Shown in pieces: positions 34,861-45,872 of a stretch of 64,000 bases of DNA (the first letter of the stretch is position 1; each line of letters starts with the position of its first letter). The stretch lies in the NCBI GenBank assembly GCA_917880885.1, contig OU862908.1, forward strand, positions 58,921,819 through 58,985,818, given 5' to 3'. The position numbers were made by a program, and so were the translations under genes. Below the pieces are notes generated by a model. It searched no databases. It was not told where the DNA came from and saw nothing but the letters and a program-made list of their open reading frames with translations. The DNA is from Limnephilus marmoratus (taxonomy: Eukaryota; Arthropoda; Insecta; Trichoptera; Limnephilidae).

Positions 34861-35878
34861 TGATTTATTTATTTGTTGGCTCGCCAACTGAATATATCAC
34901 ACATAATTATTACATTAGTTAACAATTTTAATATGGTTACAGTTATAATTCCAATGAAAGGTGAGCAAACCATTCATCACAACATTCTTAATTAGTTGTA
35001 ATACATAATAATATATTAAAGTACATACATAAAACAAGAAGGATCAATAATTACAAAATATATTCACACATGAACATATACATAATTTATACACATGTCT
35101 AGGTGAGGAGATCATCAGGGATATGTAAGTATAATTTCCTTCTGAAGGTAGCAATTGAGTTTAAAAATACATCTAAGTCTTCATGTTTGCAATATTTATT
35201 GTAAAACCGAGTCATTCTCGAGGTTGGTTTGAAGAAACTTGTATTAATACGGTAAGTATCGATCCAAAAGGTTTCAAGGTTTCTCGTGAATTTCGGCCTT
35301 ATATTAAGATTAATTTTAAACAGGGAGATCATATCTGAAATGTGCCTTCTTTTGGTGAGTGAGACTTCTCTAAAGTGAGTGAGTCTTTCAGCATAGTTAT
35401 CTAGATTCCGATGTACTCCAAATTTGTAAGCTAGTATTCTTAAGTATTTTTTTTTAACAGACTCCACTTTATTGCTATGAATTGCATAGAGTGGGGACCA
35501 AATCACGGAGCCATACTCTAAGATACTTTTTACATAAGAGTAGTACAAGATTCTGAAGCTACTAGGGTACTTGAACGATTTGGTGATTCTTGTGATAAAA
35601 CCGAGTATTCTATTGGCTTGATTGACAATGTTTTCTTAATGGTTTCTGAACGTTAGCTTCGAGTCAAGAAAGATTCCCAGATCTTTAATGGAGTCTACTC
35701 TTTTCAGGATTTCATCACGGATCGTGTAAGGGTAATCAATTTTATGGACGTTGTTCATGGATGCGATGGTATCATATTTGTTAATATTTAATTGCATGGC
35801 ATTATCTATACACCATTGAGATAACGTAAGTAGGTCTTTTTGTAAAGTTTCGCAGTCTTGTTGTGAATTCATAGGATG
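34861..35878 (-). mobile_element. LINE C, 3' portion (split by LTR element)
   Basis: A minus-strand LINE from its A/T tail at about 34861 to the insertion point at 35878. The rest continues at 43187. Coding fragments run 35099-35905, including the LEYGSVIWSPLYAIHS segment and the LGIFLDSKLTF block. When the LTR element and one GATG copy are removed, the frame reads KIF-H-P-M-N-S across the junction. Confidence 0.85.
35099..35878 (-). pseudogene. LINE C reverse transcriptase, C-terminal part
   Basis: Minus-strand fragments 35099-35548 and 35636-35878 encode the RT thumb and C-terminal tail: QWCIDNAMQLNINKYD, then DLGIFLDSKLTFRNH, then the SPLYAIHSNKVE segment. A frameshift or stop separates them at about 35550-35636. 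The N-terminal side of the same protein, including YADDLKIF, lies beyond the 7.3-kb insertion. Confidence 0.8.
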
Positions 35879-36212
35879 TATGGAAATGCGATTAAGTACT
35901 GACAACCATTATTTAAATCTATAATCAAACCGCGTTATGGCCACATTGGTCACGTGACCAATGTAGTTCTCCCAACTTCCGCCGGAGAGCGCAACCATTC
36001 CAGCTACTGAACTCGGCCCGACAACACGATCGGGAATTTAATCTCATTTCCATACTTCTTCCGCGATCACAAAAATTCTGTAAATACTTTTAACAAAGAC
36101 GGAATAAATTATTAAACGTAGAGAACTCTTTTCACTCATACAAAATACACGCAATCCTCTTCCTTGGAGACCAAGTAAGTATTCCGCCGACAGCGAACAA
36201 AGAATCTCTACA
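35879..36212 (+). repeat. 5' LTR (334 bp)
   Basis: Runs from TATGGAAATGCGATTAAG to GAATCTCTACA. The single difference from the 3' LTR is T versus C in CTATAATCAAACC / CTATAACCAAACC. Confidence 0.95.
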
Positions 36213-36214
36213 TC

Positions 36215-36229
36215 TGGTGACCCACGACA
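36215..36229 (+). other. Primer binding site (tRNA-Trp type)
   Basis: TGGTGACCC begins two bases after the LTR and is complementary to the GGGTCACCA end of tRNA-Trp, the primer used by CsRn1-type elements. The following bases (ACGAC) match less well. Confidence 0.65.
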
Positions 36230-36879
36230 AGAAAAAATGATTGACGCAACTAGTGACCGCGTGTTTAACTTTCAACGTTTAGACCATTTTTTTAAATTCC
36301 TTTACACGTGTTCTCGGACCATAGTTCAGTGGCTGGATTCCTGGGATTTATCTGGTGAGTACCGTTTTAATTTTGGTATTTTAAAATCATCTTTCAAATT
36401 CAAATAATCGTTGCCTTATTTACAGCTATTTTATATCCCAGTATTTTTAAAAAAAATTTATACCTCATGTTTTTGGTTTTCAAAGCATTACGAATAATAT
36501 CAAAAAATTTATACAAATACATAATTAATGAATCTTGTGTGGCTTTCGTGTACCGATCCACACGTGTCAAATAGCCATTTTGTTTTTTATCAACATCGCA
36601 AGTCCAACTTGAGTTACAAACTGACGCAACTCTCTGTGGAAAAGCTTGAATATGCTCCAATCTTATGTTTTAGCACTCACAACTCTTTTGTGAATTTGAT
36701 TTACGAACATGTTCAGTTGAACGTTCGGATTCATCACAGGTGATGTTCTATACAATCACACGTATAAATCTGCAATGCAAAATGACCCTATTTGTGACTA
36801 TTTGCCTATGTATTATTCGTATCTCGGATTAAGTGCGTGTTACCCTCTATTCTAGGCATCGAACATCTTCAGCAACGCG

Positions 36880-37090
36880 TGATGCTACCAAGGGAGCTTC
36901 TTCAGCCGAGTCACACTTCCTGCAGCCCCGTCAACAGCTGGACGCAGCCTCCATTGCCAGCATCAGCGGCGGACACCCTCGGAACGCCAAAGGAGCATCA
37001 CACCTCCGAGCCCCTGTTCCTGCAGCCCGGTCGACTGATCGACGCAGCCTCCACCACGAGCATCAGCTGCGGACCCTCTCGGAAAACACA
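36880..37090 (+). repeat. Imperfect ~100-bp duplication in the leader
   Basis: Two adjacent blocks share CACTTCCTGCAGCCC / TGTTCCTGCAGCCC, GACGCAGCCTCCA, AGCATCAGC and ACCCTC/CCTCTCGGA. GC-rich leader upstream of gag; possibly a former coding or splice-related segment. Confidence 0.65.
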
Positions 37091-37455
37091 CATCTGCATC
37101 ATCTCAACAACGTTCAACCATGTAAATTTTTAACACAGTTTATACGATATTTCTGGAAATAATTTTCGCATACCCACCACAAAATTTAGCAAAATAATAT
37201 GTTACAATTTTTAACACATGTCTGATAATAATATTTCTACATATCAATAAATTATTAATTAAACTGAATTATTCTCACATGATTGAAGATTTCTACTTAA
37301 ATGGTAACAGTCGATTTTTGTAAAGGTTTGCGTCTTGAATAATTTTCTAGTAACTTCCGTACATGTCACATAGATGTCAACAGCTCTAATTTTCTCCTAA
37401 AATTATTACGGATTTTTAATACATAATTCGAAATATTTCAAAAAAATCACTATCT

Positions 37456-38454
37456 TTGCGTGCTTATTTCCGTATAAATGTTGAAATGACCTCGGATGAA
37501 GAATCTCCAGCGACCACACCGTCTCATCAACTCAAGATTTTGTTTCAACAATCAATAAATCCGGAACCAAAACCAACCAACATGGAATCAACCGGTGAAC
37601 CTAGCTCTGCGGCAGCAGTAAATCACGTGTCCGTTAGATTACCTAATCTATGGAGGGATCAAATTTCGCTTTGGTTTATACAGGCTGAGGCTCAATTCGC
37701 GAACTCGCGCATTAAAGAGGATTTCACGAAGTATAATATAATTATAGCAGCTTTGGATTCACAAACCTTACAATGTGTGAGCGACATCGTGACACATCCA
37801 CCGATCAATGACAAATACGCCAATTTGAAAGCAGCCCTTATTGACCGACTCCAAGACTCCGCTGAAAAACGCCTCACACGCCTACTAACAGGAATCCAAC
37901 TGGAGGATAGGAAGCCAACCGGTCTATTGAGACATATGCTAGAGCTAGCAGGACCTACCTTAGCGGATAACGCAATTGTGCGGACATTGTGGCTACAACG
38001 ATTACCTCAACATGTGCAAGCAATACTGTCGGCACTTCCCGATAACGACATTAACCAACTTGCCACAGCTGCAGACAAAATACTAGATGTCTATCAATCA
38101 ACCGATTGCAGTGCCATGGAAGATCGCAATAAACCCAGTTCATCTCGTCAGGAACCAGCTGAACATTCCTTATTACTACAACTGCAGAAACAAATAGCAG
38201 CACTTTCGCGTGAAGTAGCCCAGCTACGCTTAGCCAAAACTGAGCCCACATCAACTTATAGAGGTCGGAGAAACCAGAGCCCTCGCCGAAAACCTGGCCG
38301 CTCAAGTTCCGGGTCACGCAATTCATCTCCCAATAGGAATCAGGATGGAAAATGTTACTACCATGCAAGATTTGGAGAAAACGCTCATAAATGCTCCAAA
38401 CCATGTTCTTATGTAAAGAAGAAGTCGGGAAACGACAGCGGGAACTCCCAGTAG
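37456..38454 (+). CDS. Gag of the CsRn1-type element
   Basis: An intact frame of 332 codons. Capsid-like features are the PLW-type motif (LPNLWRDQISLWFIQAEAQF, around residue 55-75) and an alpha-rich region to about 215. An Arg/Ser-rich basic stretch (260-295) follows, then a finger starting near residue 300 with Cys-x2-His-x9-Cys-x3-Cys. This is the form known from CsRn1-clade Gag rather than the usual CCHC knuckle. Gag packages the element's RNA. The stop at 38452-38454 overlaps the protease frame by 64 nt. I placed the start at the first Met; a later Met at codon 11 is equally possible. Confidence 0.9.
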   Translation: MRAYFRINVEMTSDEESPATTPSHQLKILFQQSINPEPKPTNMESTGEPSSAAAVNHVSVRLPNLWRDQISLWFIQAEAQFANSRIKEDFTKYNIIIAALDSQTLQCVSDIVTHPPINDKYANLKAALIDRLQDSAEKRLTRLLTGIQLEDRKPTGLLRHMLELAGPTLADNAIVRTLWLQRLPQHVQAILSALPDNDINQLATAADKILDVYQSTDCSAMEDRNKPSSSRQEPAEHSLLLQLQKQIAALSREVAQLRLAKTEPTSTYRGRRNQSPRRKPGRSSSGSRNSSPNRNQDGKCYYHARFGENAHKCSKPCSYVKKKSGNDSGNSQ

Positions 38455-39014
38455 AGACATGTGAGATCCCTAATACCTCTTGTCGTCTCTTCATCTATGA
38501 CCTGCGAACAAGACATAAATACCTAGTAGACACCGGCGCGGACATCTCAGTCATCCCTAGGAACATGACCTTTGAGAAAGGCAACTTGACCTCCGACAAC
38601 TGCCCTTCCACATTATATGGGGCAAATGGGAAGCCAATAAGAACGTACGGCACGAGAACAGTCGAACTCTACTTCGGCCTACGCCGCACAATGAAGTGGC
38701 GCTTTATCGTAGCCGATGTGTCCAAACCCATCATTGGCGCAGACTTTCTTCACCACTACAACTTGACAGTCAACTTGAGACGAGCCAAACTTGAAGACCA
38801 GTCTACTGGATTGAAAATTAGAGGATCTACCTACAAAGGACCAGCATCAGGCATCGCCACAATTTCCTCTTCTCAAAAGTATCTTGACATTTTGAAGAAA
38901 TACCCCTCGTTGAGAAGGCCTACCATGCAGACACCGAATGCATTCAAACATTCTGTGACTCTTCGCATAGAAACTAAAGGCCCTCCAGTATCTGAACAGG
39001 CACAACAAACATAA
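38391..39014 (+). CDS. Aspartic protease, pol truncated after it
   Basis: This frame lies in the -1 phase relative to gag and overlaps it by 64 nt, as expected for -1 ribosomal frameshifting, although no slippery site was confirmed. It shows the retropepsin active site YLVDTGADISVIP near residue 44 and the second-half motif IIGADFL near 113. The C-terminus reaches IETKGPPVSEQAQQ, the sequence that normally leads into RT, and then ends in TAA. RT and integrase domains were not found downstream, so the element would need them from another copy. Confidence 0.88.
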   Translation: MLQTMFLCKEEVGKRQRELPVETCEIPNTSCRLFIYDLRTRHKYLVDTGADISVIPRNMTFEKGNLTSDNCPSTLYGANGKPIRTYGTRTVELYFGLRRTMKWRFIVADVSKPIIGADFLHHYNLTVNLRRAKLEDQSTGLKIRGSTYKGPASGIATISSSQKYLDILKKYPSLRRPTMQTPNAFKHSVTLRIETKGPPVSEQAQQT

Positions 39015-39079
39015 TCCACGACACGCAGTATGAATCATGTCGCCGTTTTCACCCACAGGAACATCACGCTATGACAACT

Positions 39080-39360
39080 AGTCTAGCTAACTCTGCCTCT
39101 GTTCAACTAGAACAAGCAGCCAAACTGGTTTCGCGGCAGCAACTAGCCCCGCACACAAACTTCACCATTGCTAACCGCAACTCGCGGCAATGCTGAATAC
39201 ATCATAATTCTCTGCTTCTGTTCAACCAGAACAGGCAGAGAGCTTTGCCTCCGTTCAACCAGAACAGGCAGCCAAACCAGTTCCGCGGCAGCAACTAGCC
39301 CCGCAAACTAATTCCACCATTGCTAACCGCACCAAGCGGCAATGCTGGATACAGCATAAT
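39080..39360 (+). repeat. Internal direct repeats downstream of protease
   Basis: Blocks GTTCAACCAGAACAGGCAG, CGCGGCAGCAACTAGCCCCG and CACCATTGCTAACCGCA occur two or three times. The region looks like tandemly duplicated former coding sequence. Confidence 0.75.
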
Positions 39361-39869
39361 TTTTTGGTTCTGCACGTAACAACGTATTGTCATTTGGAGA
39401 CACCAGAAAAAAACAAATCCTGCACCTACGGCTTGACTACTTCCTGAGCAATCAACATCACACAACTCCTGCAAACATGTCCAAAACCATTGCCTGTAAC
39501 ACCGATAACCAAAATCTCAACGCGTCTACATAGACCGACTCAAGCCCGCTTTCGTTCCGGTTGAAGAAAATGTCACTACACACCCACCAGTTCCCGTACG
39601 CCGATAACCAAGACCACATCCACAACTGGTCACAAGATCACAACTCGTTCAGGTCGGCATGTACATTCCCCAAAGAGACTTGGGACGGAATAAAGCACAA
39701 AAAGATATTTTCATTTGACATTTTTCTCATTCATAACTCATGATAGAAATTAAATTATAAATTTCGCCTAGCTTTGAATTGCAAACCATTTTTATAAAGT
39801 TTACTTTTCTTTAAAATACTGCGAATAACACAATATTTAAATGCACAGATTTTTTTTTTACGGAAATCT

Positions 39870-40140
39870 TACCTATAATATTGTAAATTGTCAATCAAAA
39901 TAATCTAAAACTTAGATCATTATTGTGTATTCACAAGTGTGAAACGCCTTCAATACGATGAAACAATTCATCATTTAACTGCATAACTCATGCATTTTAA
40001 ATCCTACCTGTAATATTGTAAATTGTCAATTAACATAATCTAAAACTTAGATCATTACAGTGTATTCACAAGTGTGAAACACCTTCAACACGATGAAACA
40101 ATTCATCATTTAACTGCATAACTCATGCATTTTAAAAAAA
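39870..40140 (+). repeat. Tandem duplication, ~137-bp period
   Basis: Two copies each contain AATATTGTAAATTGTCAAT, TAATCTAAAACTTAGATCAT and GATGAAACAATTCATCATTT. Part of the noncoding half of the LTR element. Confidence 0.85.
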
Positions 40141-40489
40141 CATTACATATTAAGCATGTTATTACAATTTTAAATCACTCCTAATTAGATGAAAACTTTT
40201 CATCATTCAACTGCATACTTTGTGCACTTCAAAGGTACTACAAACACCACTGTGTTTTTACAATTCTTAAAAAATGTTATAATTAAAAACGTTATAATAA
40301 AAAATGTAAAATTCACATCATACAAACGCATTTATGCATTACTACAAGTATTACAGCATTATTGTAATAATAATTGTAATCAACCTTCCAAACAATCAAT
40401 TAAAATCATCATATTATATAATATTATGTACCAAGGTACACATTATCTACTCTACAAACTATGTACATAGTAGGTAACTCTTTACCACA

Positions 40490-41469
40490 TGATAACTACA
40501 TATTCAAATGATTCAAACTACATATCCCTTTACTTTCTCAGTCCTCAATAACAAGCCGGTCTTCAACAAACCTAACACTCAACATCCCGCTAAGGCACAC
40601 GACCCACGGACAAAGATCCTTTAACTACTATTCTATCAAACTATATAACAGCATGCCACCTTCTTTGAAAAAACATGCTGATTATTCACCAACAAATAAA
40701 CTAAAAACACAAATCACAGACTGGATAAAAACTAAAGGAACACTATTTTTCCAAAACCTATTTACTCCAAACCAAACATAAAAATTAAATTGGTATCTAA
40801 ATTATACCACTAGACCTACAAAATAGATTAATATTGCATAGCTATTTTTAAAATATTGGCACTAATATCATCTACTTTTGTTTTTTTCTTTTCTCTTTTT
40901 GTCTCAACTGCTCTCTAAGTTCACTTCATGTATATTCTTTATATATTAAATGAAAAACACACTTTGTAAAATATATTCTTTATTTTTTTCTTCTTTTTAC
41001 TATAATGTATTATCCTTTGCGACTTTAGTATATTATGATGCTCAACATACCTCAACTTACTACATTGTGTCTGTATAATATTATGATGACTATCTCACCA
41101 CAGCTACCCACACCTACTATATGTACATTACTGCCACAATGGGTGGTACCACGGAGTCCTGCTTGAGAGTCTCAAGGGGGATACTGTGCTATCACTTATG
41201 ATGGCATAATAATACATGCGTACACCTCAGCACGGGTTCTCCCAGTGAGGTGTTCTCAATCCATAACCACATTCATTTTAACCAATTACATACAGTTGCC
41301 GATCATATTTCACTCTACTACCTACTATGTTTCATATTAAGAATATTTTTTGTTTTACTAAACTTCCACCTTATGTAATTGTCATTGCATTTATTAACTC
41401 TATGTCATTGTATTTATACTGTATGTAAGAGCATAGAAATAAATAAATAAATAAATAAATAAATAAATG
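40490..41469 (+). mobile_element. 5'-truncated LINE tail nested in the LTR element
   Basis: Encodes only a LINE C-terminus in the + orientation (about 40545-40782): LTLNIPLRHTTHG, then KLYNSMPPSLKKHADYS and ITDWIKTKG up to a TAA. A 3' UTR and an (AATA)n tail at 41433-41469 follow. A possible 7-bp duplication ATGATAA flanks it, but the left border is uncertain. Confidence 0.75.
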
Positions 41470-42852
41470 ATAAACATTGTTATTCATGCATTTTGTCTTT
41501 TAACCACGCTTCTCTGGATGTACAAGGCACTTTTATACATCTAGTGAATCATGTGGTTGAAATCATTTATTTTTAAATATACTTTTCTCTTTCATGTTTA
41601 TACACTTACAAGTTAAAGCCACTTTGTCTTACGTACGTAAAAGAACATGGTTATTCGACTCACATCAACAAAAAACACACTTTTACGTACTGAAGACAAT
41701 GTGCAGCCTCTTTGACTTAAAAATCATCATTTTTCGCTACAGAATAGCATAAACCCTTATTATTTATAATTTTATGATGAACGCCTAACTAGGGCTCCAA
41801 AAAATATAATACTTTTAGGAAGAAAACTCTACCATATCTACTTATGTATCAATTTAAATATTTCTTACACTAGATATAGCTTATTGTTAAACATACCTGC
41901 TACTATAGTTTTCTTTTTCAATATAACTTATAAAAAATACTGCATTCTGCTATATACAACCTACCTTCGAAATGTTTCTCAAGTAAATTACAACTTTTGA
42001 CCATACATTTGCGAATATTTTTTTAAACATGTATAATGTTATTTTAAGGTTACTTTAAGTCATAGTCTTAAATATCATCTTGTATACAATCAATGTACAA
42101 TGATTTTACAACCAGCGCTTCTAATTGCGCACGACTGGTAAAACAATTCTACTAGCTCTGAACATAGTTCATTGAGGCAACAACATTCAATGTTCATGCA
42201 TTAATTGAAAAACAATCAACTGGAATCATTTCTCAAATTCCATGTACCACTACAATCAGCTGGAATCATATCTCTAATTCCAGGTACCACTACAATCAGC
42301 TGGAATCATATCTCAAATCCCATGTACCACGCTATATCATGTACACCAATGCTCCGAACGCCTAGTTCGTCGATGCGTTTACCACGGTAAATAAAGTAAA
42401 GAGCTCATTGAGCTTGACAAGTTTTAAAAAAAAAAAAAACATTATTTAAAACTAACTTGTAAATACTCACATCAGAATTAACTGATTTCAACACCAAATA
42501 AAATGGTTATAGTATACAATAGTGTAGTAATTCTCAACATTACGTGTCATGGTTACACATTAATTTTATGATTTCATGTATTAGAATTAAGATTTTCAGC
42601 TTAAAAAATTTCTTTTTGGTTAAACCTTTAATACCTTCCAATGTGTTCTTGAAAGTATAACAACAGTCTACTTCATTAACTGATCATTCTACTCTGCTCG
42701 AGTAACGTAACCCTTATAATTTTTCGAACACATTGGAGGCTATTCTTGTTTTGACTGAAGGTGCCTCAGTCAGAATAGGATTAGTACCAGTAATATAATC
42801 TCCTTTAACGATTTTCCATTGTTCACATTATCGTTAGCACTGGAGGGGAGGC
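41470..42852 (+). other. Noncoding right part of the LTR element
   Basis: AT-rich sequence without coding potential. It contains three 40-bp tandem units at 42213-42330 of the form CAATCAGCTGGAATCATATC plus GGTACCACTA. It ends in the purine tract GGAGGGGAGG at 42842-42851, directly before the 3' LTR, as expected for plus-strand priming. Confidence 0.75.
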
Positions 42853-43186
42853 TATGGAAATGCGATTAAGTACTGACAACCATTATTTAAATCTATAACC
42901 AAACCGCGTTATGGCCACATTGGTCACGTGACCAATGTAGTTCTCCCAACTTCCGCCGGAGAGCGCAACCATTCCAGCTACTGAACTCGGCCCGACAACA
43001 CGATCGGGAATTTAATCTCATTTCCATACTTCTTCCGCGATCACAAAAATTCTGTAAATACTTTTAACAAAGACGGAATAAATTATTAAACGTAGAGAAC
43101 TCTTTTCACTCATACAAAATACACGCAATCCTCTTCCTTGGAGACCAAGTAAGTATTCCGCCGACAGCGAACAAAGAATCTCTACA
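42853..43186 (+). repeat. 3' LTR (334 bp)
   Basis: Same length and sequence as the 5' LTR except one base. Followed by the GATG duplication, then LINE C resumes. Confidence 0.95.
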
Positions 43187-43490
43187 GATGAAAGATTTTT
43201 AAATCGTCTGCATATAATAGTCATTTACAAAAAAGTTGCACCGTGAGATCATTTATGAATATAACAAAGAGTAGTGAACCTAAATGGGATCCTTGAGGAA
43301 CGCCGAATGTGACTAGTCTGGGAGAGGACTCATAACTATTAACTTGTACATACTAACTCCTGTGTGAAATATAAGATATAATACATCTCAGGAGATTGCC
43401 GTGGAAACCTGATCGTTTTAGCTTTGGATCAGAAGAGGATGACTGACTTTATCGAATGCCTTACTGTTCATAGAGGCTTCAACATAATAT
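43187..43490 (-). pseudogene. LINE C, upstream RT part beyond the LTR insertion
   Basis: The minus strand reads the catalytic YADDLKIFH immediately at the LTR border, preceded by a degraded GVPQGSHLG block. The two halves of LINE C thus flank the 7.3-kb insertion. Several frameshifts are present. Confidence 0.8.
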
Positions 43491-44057
43491 AAACAAAAAT
43501 TGGACAATGAACTAATGGCATCATTAGGAACTACAACACCGGTGAAAGATCATCTCAGGGATGACACCTAAATAACTACCTGCATCTTTAGAAGATTAGA
43601 CTATGGAAGAAGAAAACAAAAGGGTATTGCTCGATTAAATTCTAAAAGAGACCAATGGAGGACCGCACAGAGTCTAACATACTCAACTATTAGAAGTGTT
43701 TTCTCTAAGGTTCACCGTTCACGGCAGGGGAATGGATGAGTGGTAGTTCATCATAATATAGCACGAAATAGACCACCAATCATAAAAAACATTCCCAAAA
43801 AGAAAGGCCAACCCTATTGCCCATTGATGTAGCCTCTTTGGTAAGGAAATGTTGAATATGACGATACAAAAATCAAAACCTAAATGAAAAATTAGTTTAG
43901 TTTGATTTCATGCAATTAAAATAAAATATTTCAGTCTTAGAAAAAAAATCATGTGTGCAGTTCACACGTGGTAGAAGTGAAACCTTCAGAAAACTAAACT
44001 TCAAGAGAATGCAGAGTATCAGGGGTAGGAAAATTGTTGGGTTTATTTATTATAATA
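43491..44057. other. No gene recognised
   Basis: Possibly degraded transposase-like sequence on the + strand, but no motif is clear enough to name. Confidence 0.3.
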
Positions 44058-44453
44058 TTGTTCTTCTTCTTCTTCGATGGCGCTACAGCCCATATCGAGC
44101 TTTGGCCTCCTGCAACAGTCGCCTCCAACTCCTCCTGTCCTCAGCGGCTGACTTCCAATTTGGTACCTGGAGAAGCTGTGCTGCATCCCCTCTTACTTCG
44201 TCTTCCCACCTCAGTCTGGGTCTTCCCACTTTTCTCTTTCCACCTGGGTGTCCAGTCAAAATTCTTTTTGGGACGCGTGTATCCGGCATTCTCTGTACAT
44301 GCCCAGCCCATCTCAGCCTGAGGAGTCTCATATGTGTTGAGATGCTAGGTGCCTTATATATATCATACAATTCTGTATTGTGCCGGATGCGCCACTGTTC
44401 ACCCTCTTTCACGGGTCCACATATTCTTCTCAGCACTTTTCTTTCAAAATATC
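44058..44453 (-). mobile_element. RTE-like LINE, 3' part (outer layer of the nest)
   Basis: The minus strand encodes an RTE-type C-terminus: RLRWAGHVQRMPDTRVPKR, then GRPRLRWEDEV and a Trp-rich end. The 3' tail is (GAA)n, seen as TTCTTCTTCTTC at 44061. It breaks inside VLRRICG/ERK and resumes at 53906. Confidence 0.88.
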
Positions 44454-45004
44454 TAAAACACCCGCCTGACGTTTGTCAATCGCTCCCCAATAATCGTTCA
44501 TTTGCTATTAAAAACAGTGACTCTTATCACACAATTTCAATACCAGCTCATAATATAAGTTGAGGTGAATTAAATTCGAAAGTGAGTGTTTGTTTAAAGT
44601 GTACACAGTGTCAAATCTGAAGTTAATAAAGTTATTATTCAAAAACTGACAAAAACCTCAAGCTACCTACAGTCAGGGCTGGGCAGTATTTGAAATACTT
44701 GTAATTGAAATACGTATTTGAAATACAAATACGTATTTTGTATTTGTATTTCAATTACTTCCTAAAAATGTATTTTGTAATTGGTATTTCAATTACCTGC
44801 TGCTGAGGTATTTTGTAATTTGTATTTCAAATACTTATGCCTTCAAAATACATTTTCAAATACATTTAGCGATCTTAATAATGATAATGAAAAATAAACA
44901 CACCGATAAAAACGCTAGAACCCTGTGCTATTGTCCTTTGCTATAGCACTCTTACTAATGATTATTTGTAGTTCTCTTATATCATTGCTTTATAATGTAC
45001 TGTA

Positions 45005-45853
45005 TGCTAATGATGCGGTGCTAATTTCTAACAGTATGGAAGATCTACAGTCTCTCGTATCTAGGATGAACGAAGTATGTATGAAGAATGAGTTAATGAT
45101 GAATGTAAGTAAGTCTAAAGTCATGGTATTTGAAAGAGAGAGTATGAAAACAACGTGCAACATAGTTGTGAATGATGAGTATTTGGAGCAGGTGGATGAG
45201 TTTGTATACTTGGGAAGTATGTTTAAGAGAGATGGGAGGGCTGATAAATCGAATCGATAGTGTCAACCACCAGACCATGTAACAGAGATATTGAAATAAG
45301 GGTAAATGCAGGCAACTCTATTAATGGAGAACTGAAACAAAAACTGTCCAAAGAAGCGAAGTTAGCTGTCCATAATGAAGTGCTGGTATCTACCCTTATG
45401 TATGGCAGTGAGGCATGGAACCGGCAGAGGAAGGATAAAAGTAGACTGAATGTTGTTGAAATGAGATCCCTGAGGCGTATGTGTGGTAAAACCATGTACT
45501 ATCGTGTGAGAAATGTTGAGATCCGCGAAGAATGCAAGGCTGATGTAAGCATAATGAGTAAGATTAAGAAAGGGACGCTCAGATGGTTTGGGCATGTAGA
45601 GCGAATGAACGAGGAAAGGAGTGTAAGGAGAATATATGACGCAAATGTGAATGGTAGAAGTCGGGGACGCCCGAGGAAGACATGGCACGACCGAGTGAAT
45701 CAGATACTTGAGTCGGGCCATGTGAAGAGTCGGAATAATAGAAGAGCATGTATGAGACGATGTATGAATGTGAACGAAGCAAGGAGTGTGTGCCAAGATC
45801 GAGTTGTTTGGTGGTTCGTCCTCTCTGCCTACCCCTGCGGGGAAACGGTGTGA
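45005..45853 (+). pseudogene. LINE E RT C-terminal remnant
   Basis: Two + frames (to 45260, then 45260-45853) encode the C-terminal third of an insect LINE ORF2. Visible segments are YANDAVLISNS, SKSKVMVFERE, VDEFVYLGSMF, then LVSTLMYGSEAW, LRRMCG, GTLRWFGHVERM, GRPRKTWHD and RRACMRRCMNV. A deletion or stop breaks the frame at about 45255. Residues of the longer frame before 45005 (from 44925) belong to the host hAT sequence, so that frame is chimeric. The catalytic Asp is Asn (GAT to AAT). Confidence 0.88.
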
Positions 45854-45872
45854 TGGTTAGTTAGTTAGTTAG
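45005..45872 (+). mobile_element. LINE E, truncated exactly at the RT active site
   Basis: Flanked by an exact 14-bp duplication TATAATGTACTGTA (44991-45004 and 45873-45886). It begins at the codons for A-N-D of the catalytic YADD motif and ends in a (TTAG)n tail. Confidence 0.92.

Larger units (their letters stand above)
35879..43186 (+). mobile_element. Non-autonomous CsRn1-type Ty3/gypsy LTR retrotransposon
   Basis: A 7308-bp element with two 334-bp LTRs (35879-36212 and 42853-43186) differing at one base and a GATG duplication at 35875-35878 and 43187-43190. It has a tRNA-Trp-like primer site, gag, protease and a purine tract. RT, RNase H and integrase are not recognisable: pol stops soon after protease and about 3.8 kb of repetitive noncoding DNA follows, including a nested LINE tail. 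The CsRn1 assignment rests on the C-x2-H-x9-C-x3-C Gag finger and the tRNA-Trp primer site, both known hallmarks of that clade. The LTR ends are TA...CA rather than TG...CA. Confidence 0.9.

Noticed and set aside
38051..38494. A 147-codon minus-strand frame
   Set aside because: Antisense shadow of the gag gene.
39014..42852. Hidden RT or integrase of the LTR element
   Set aside because: I looked for FADD-type, RNase H and HHCC/DDE signatures in this stretch and saw only repeats and a nested LINE C-terminus.
43955..44563. A 202-codon + strand frame
   Set aside because: Antisense to the RTE-like LINE C-terminus encoded on the minus strand and crosses its border.
45362..45796. A 144-codon minus-strand frame
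   Set aside because: Shadow of LINE E coding sequence on the + strand.
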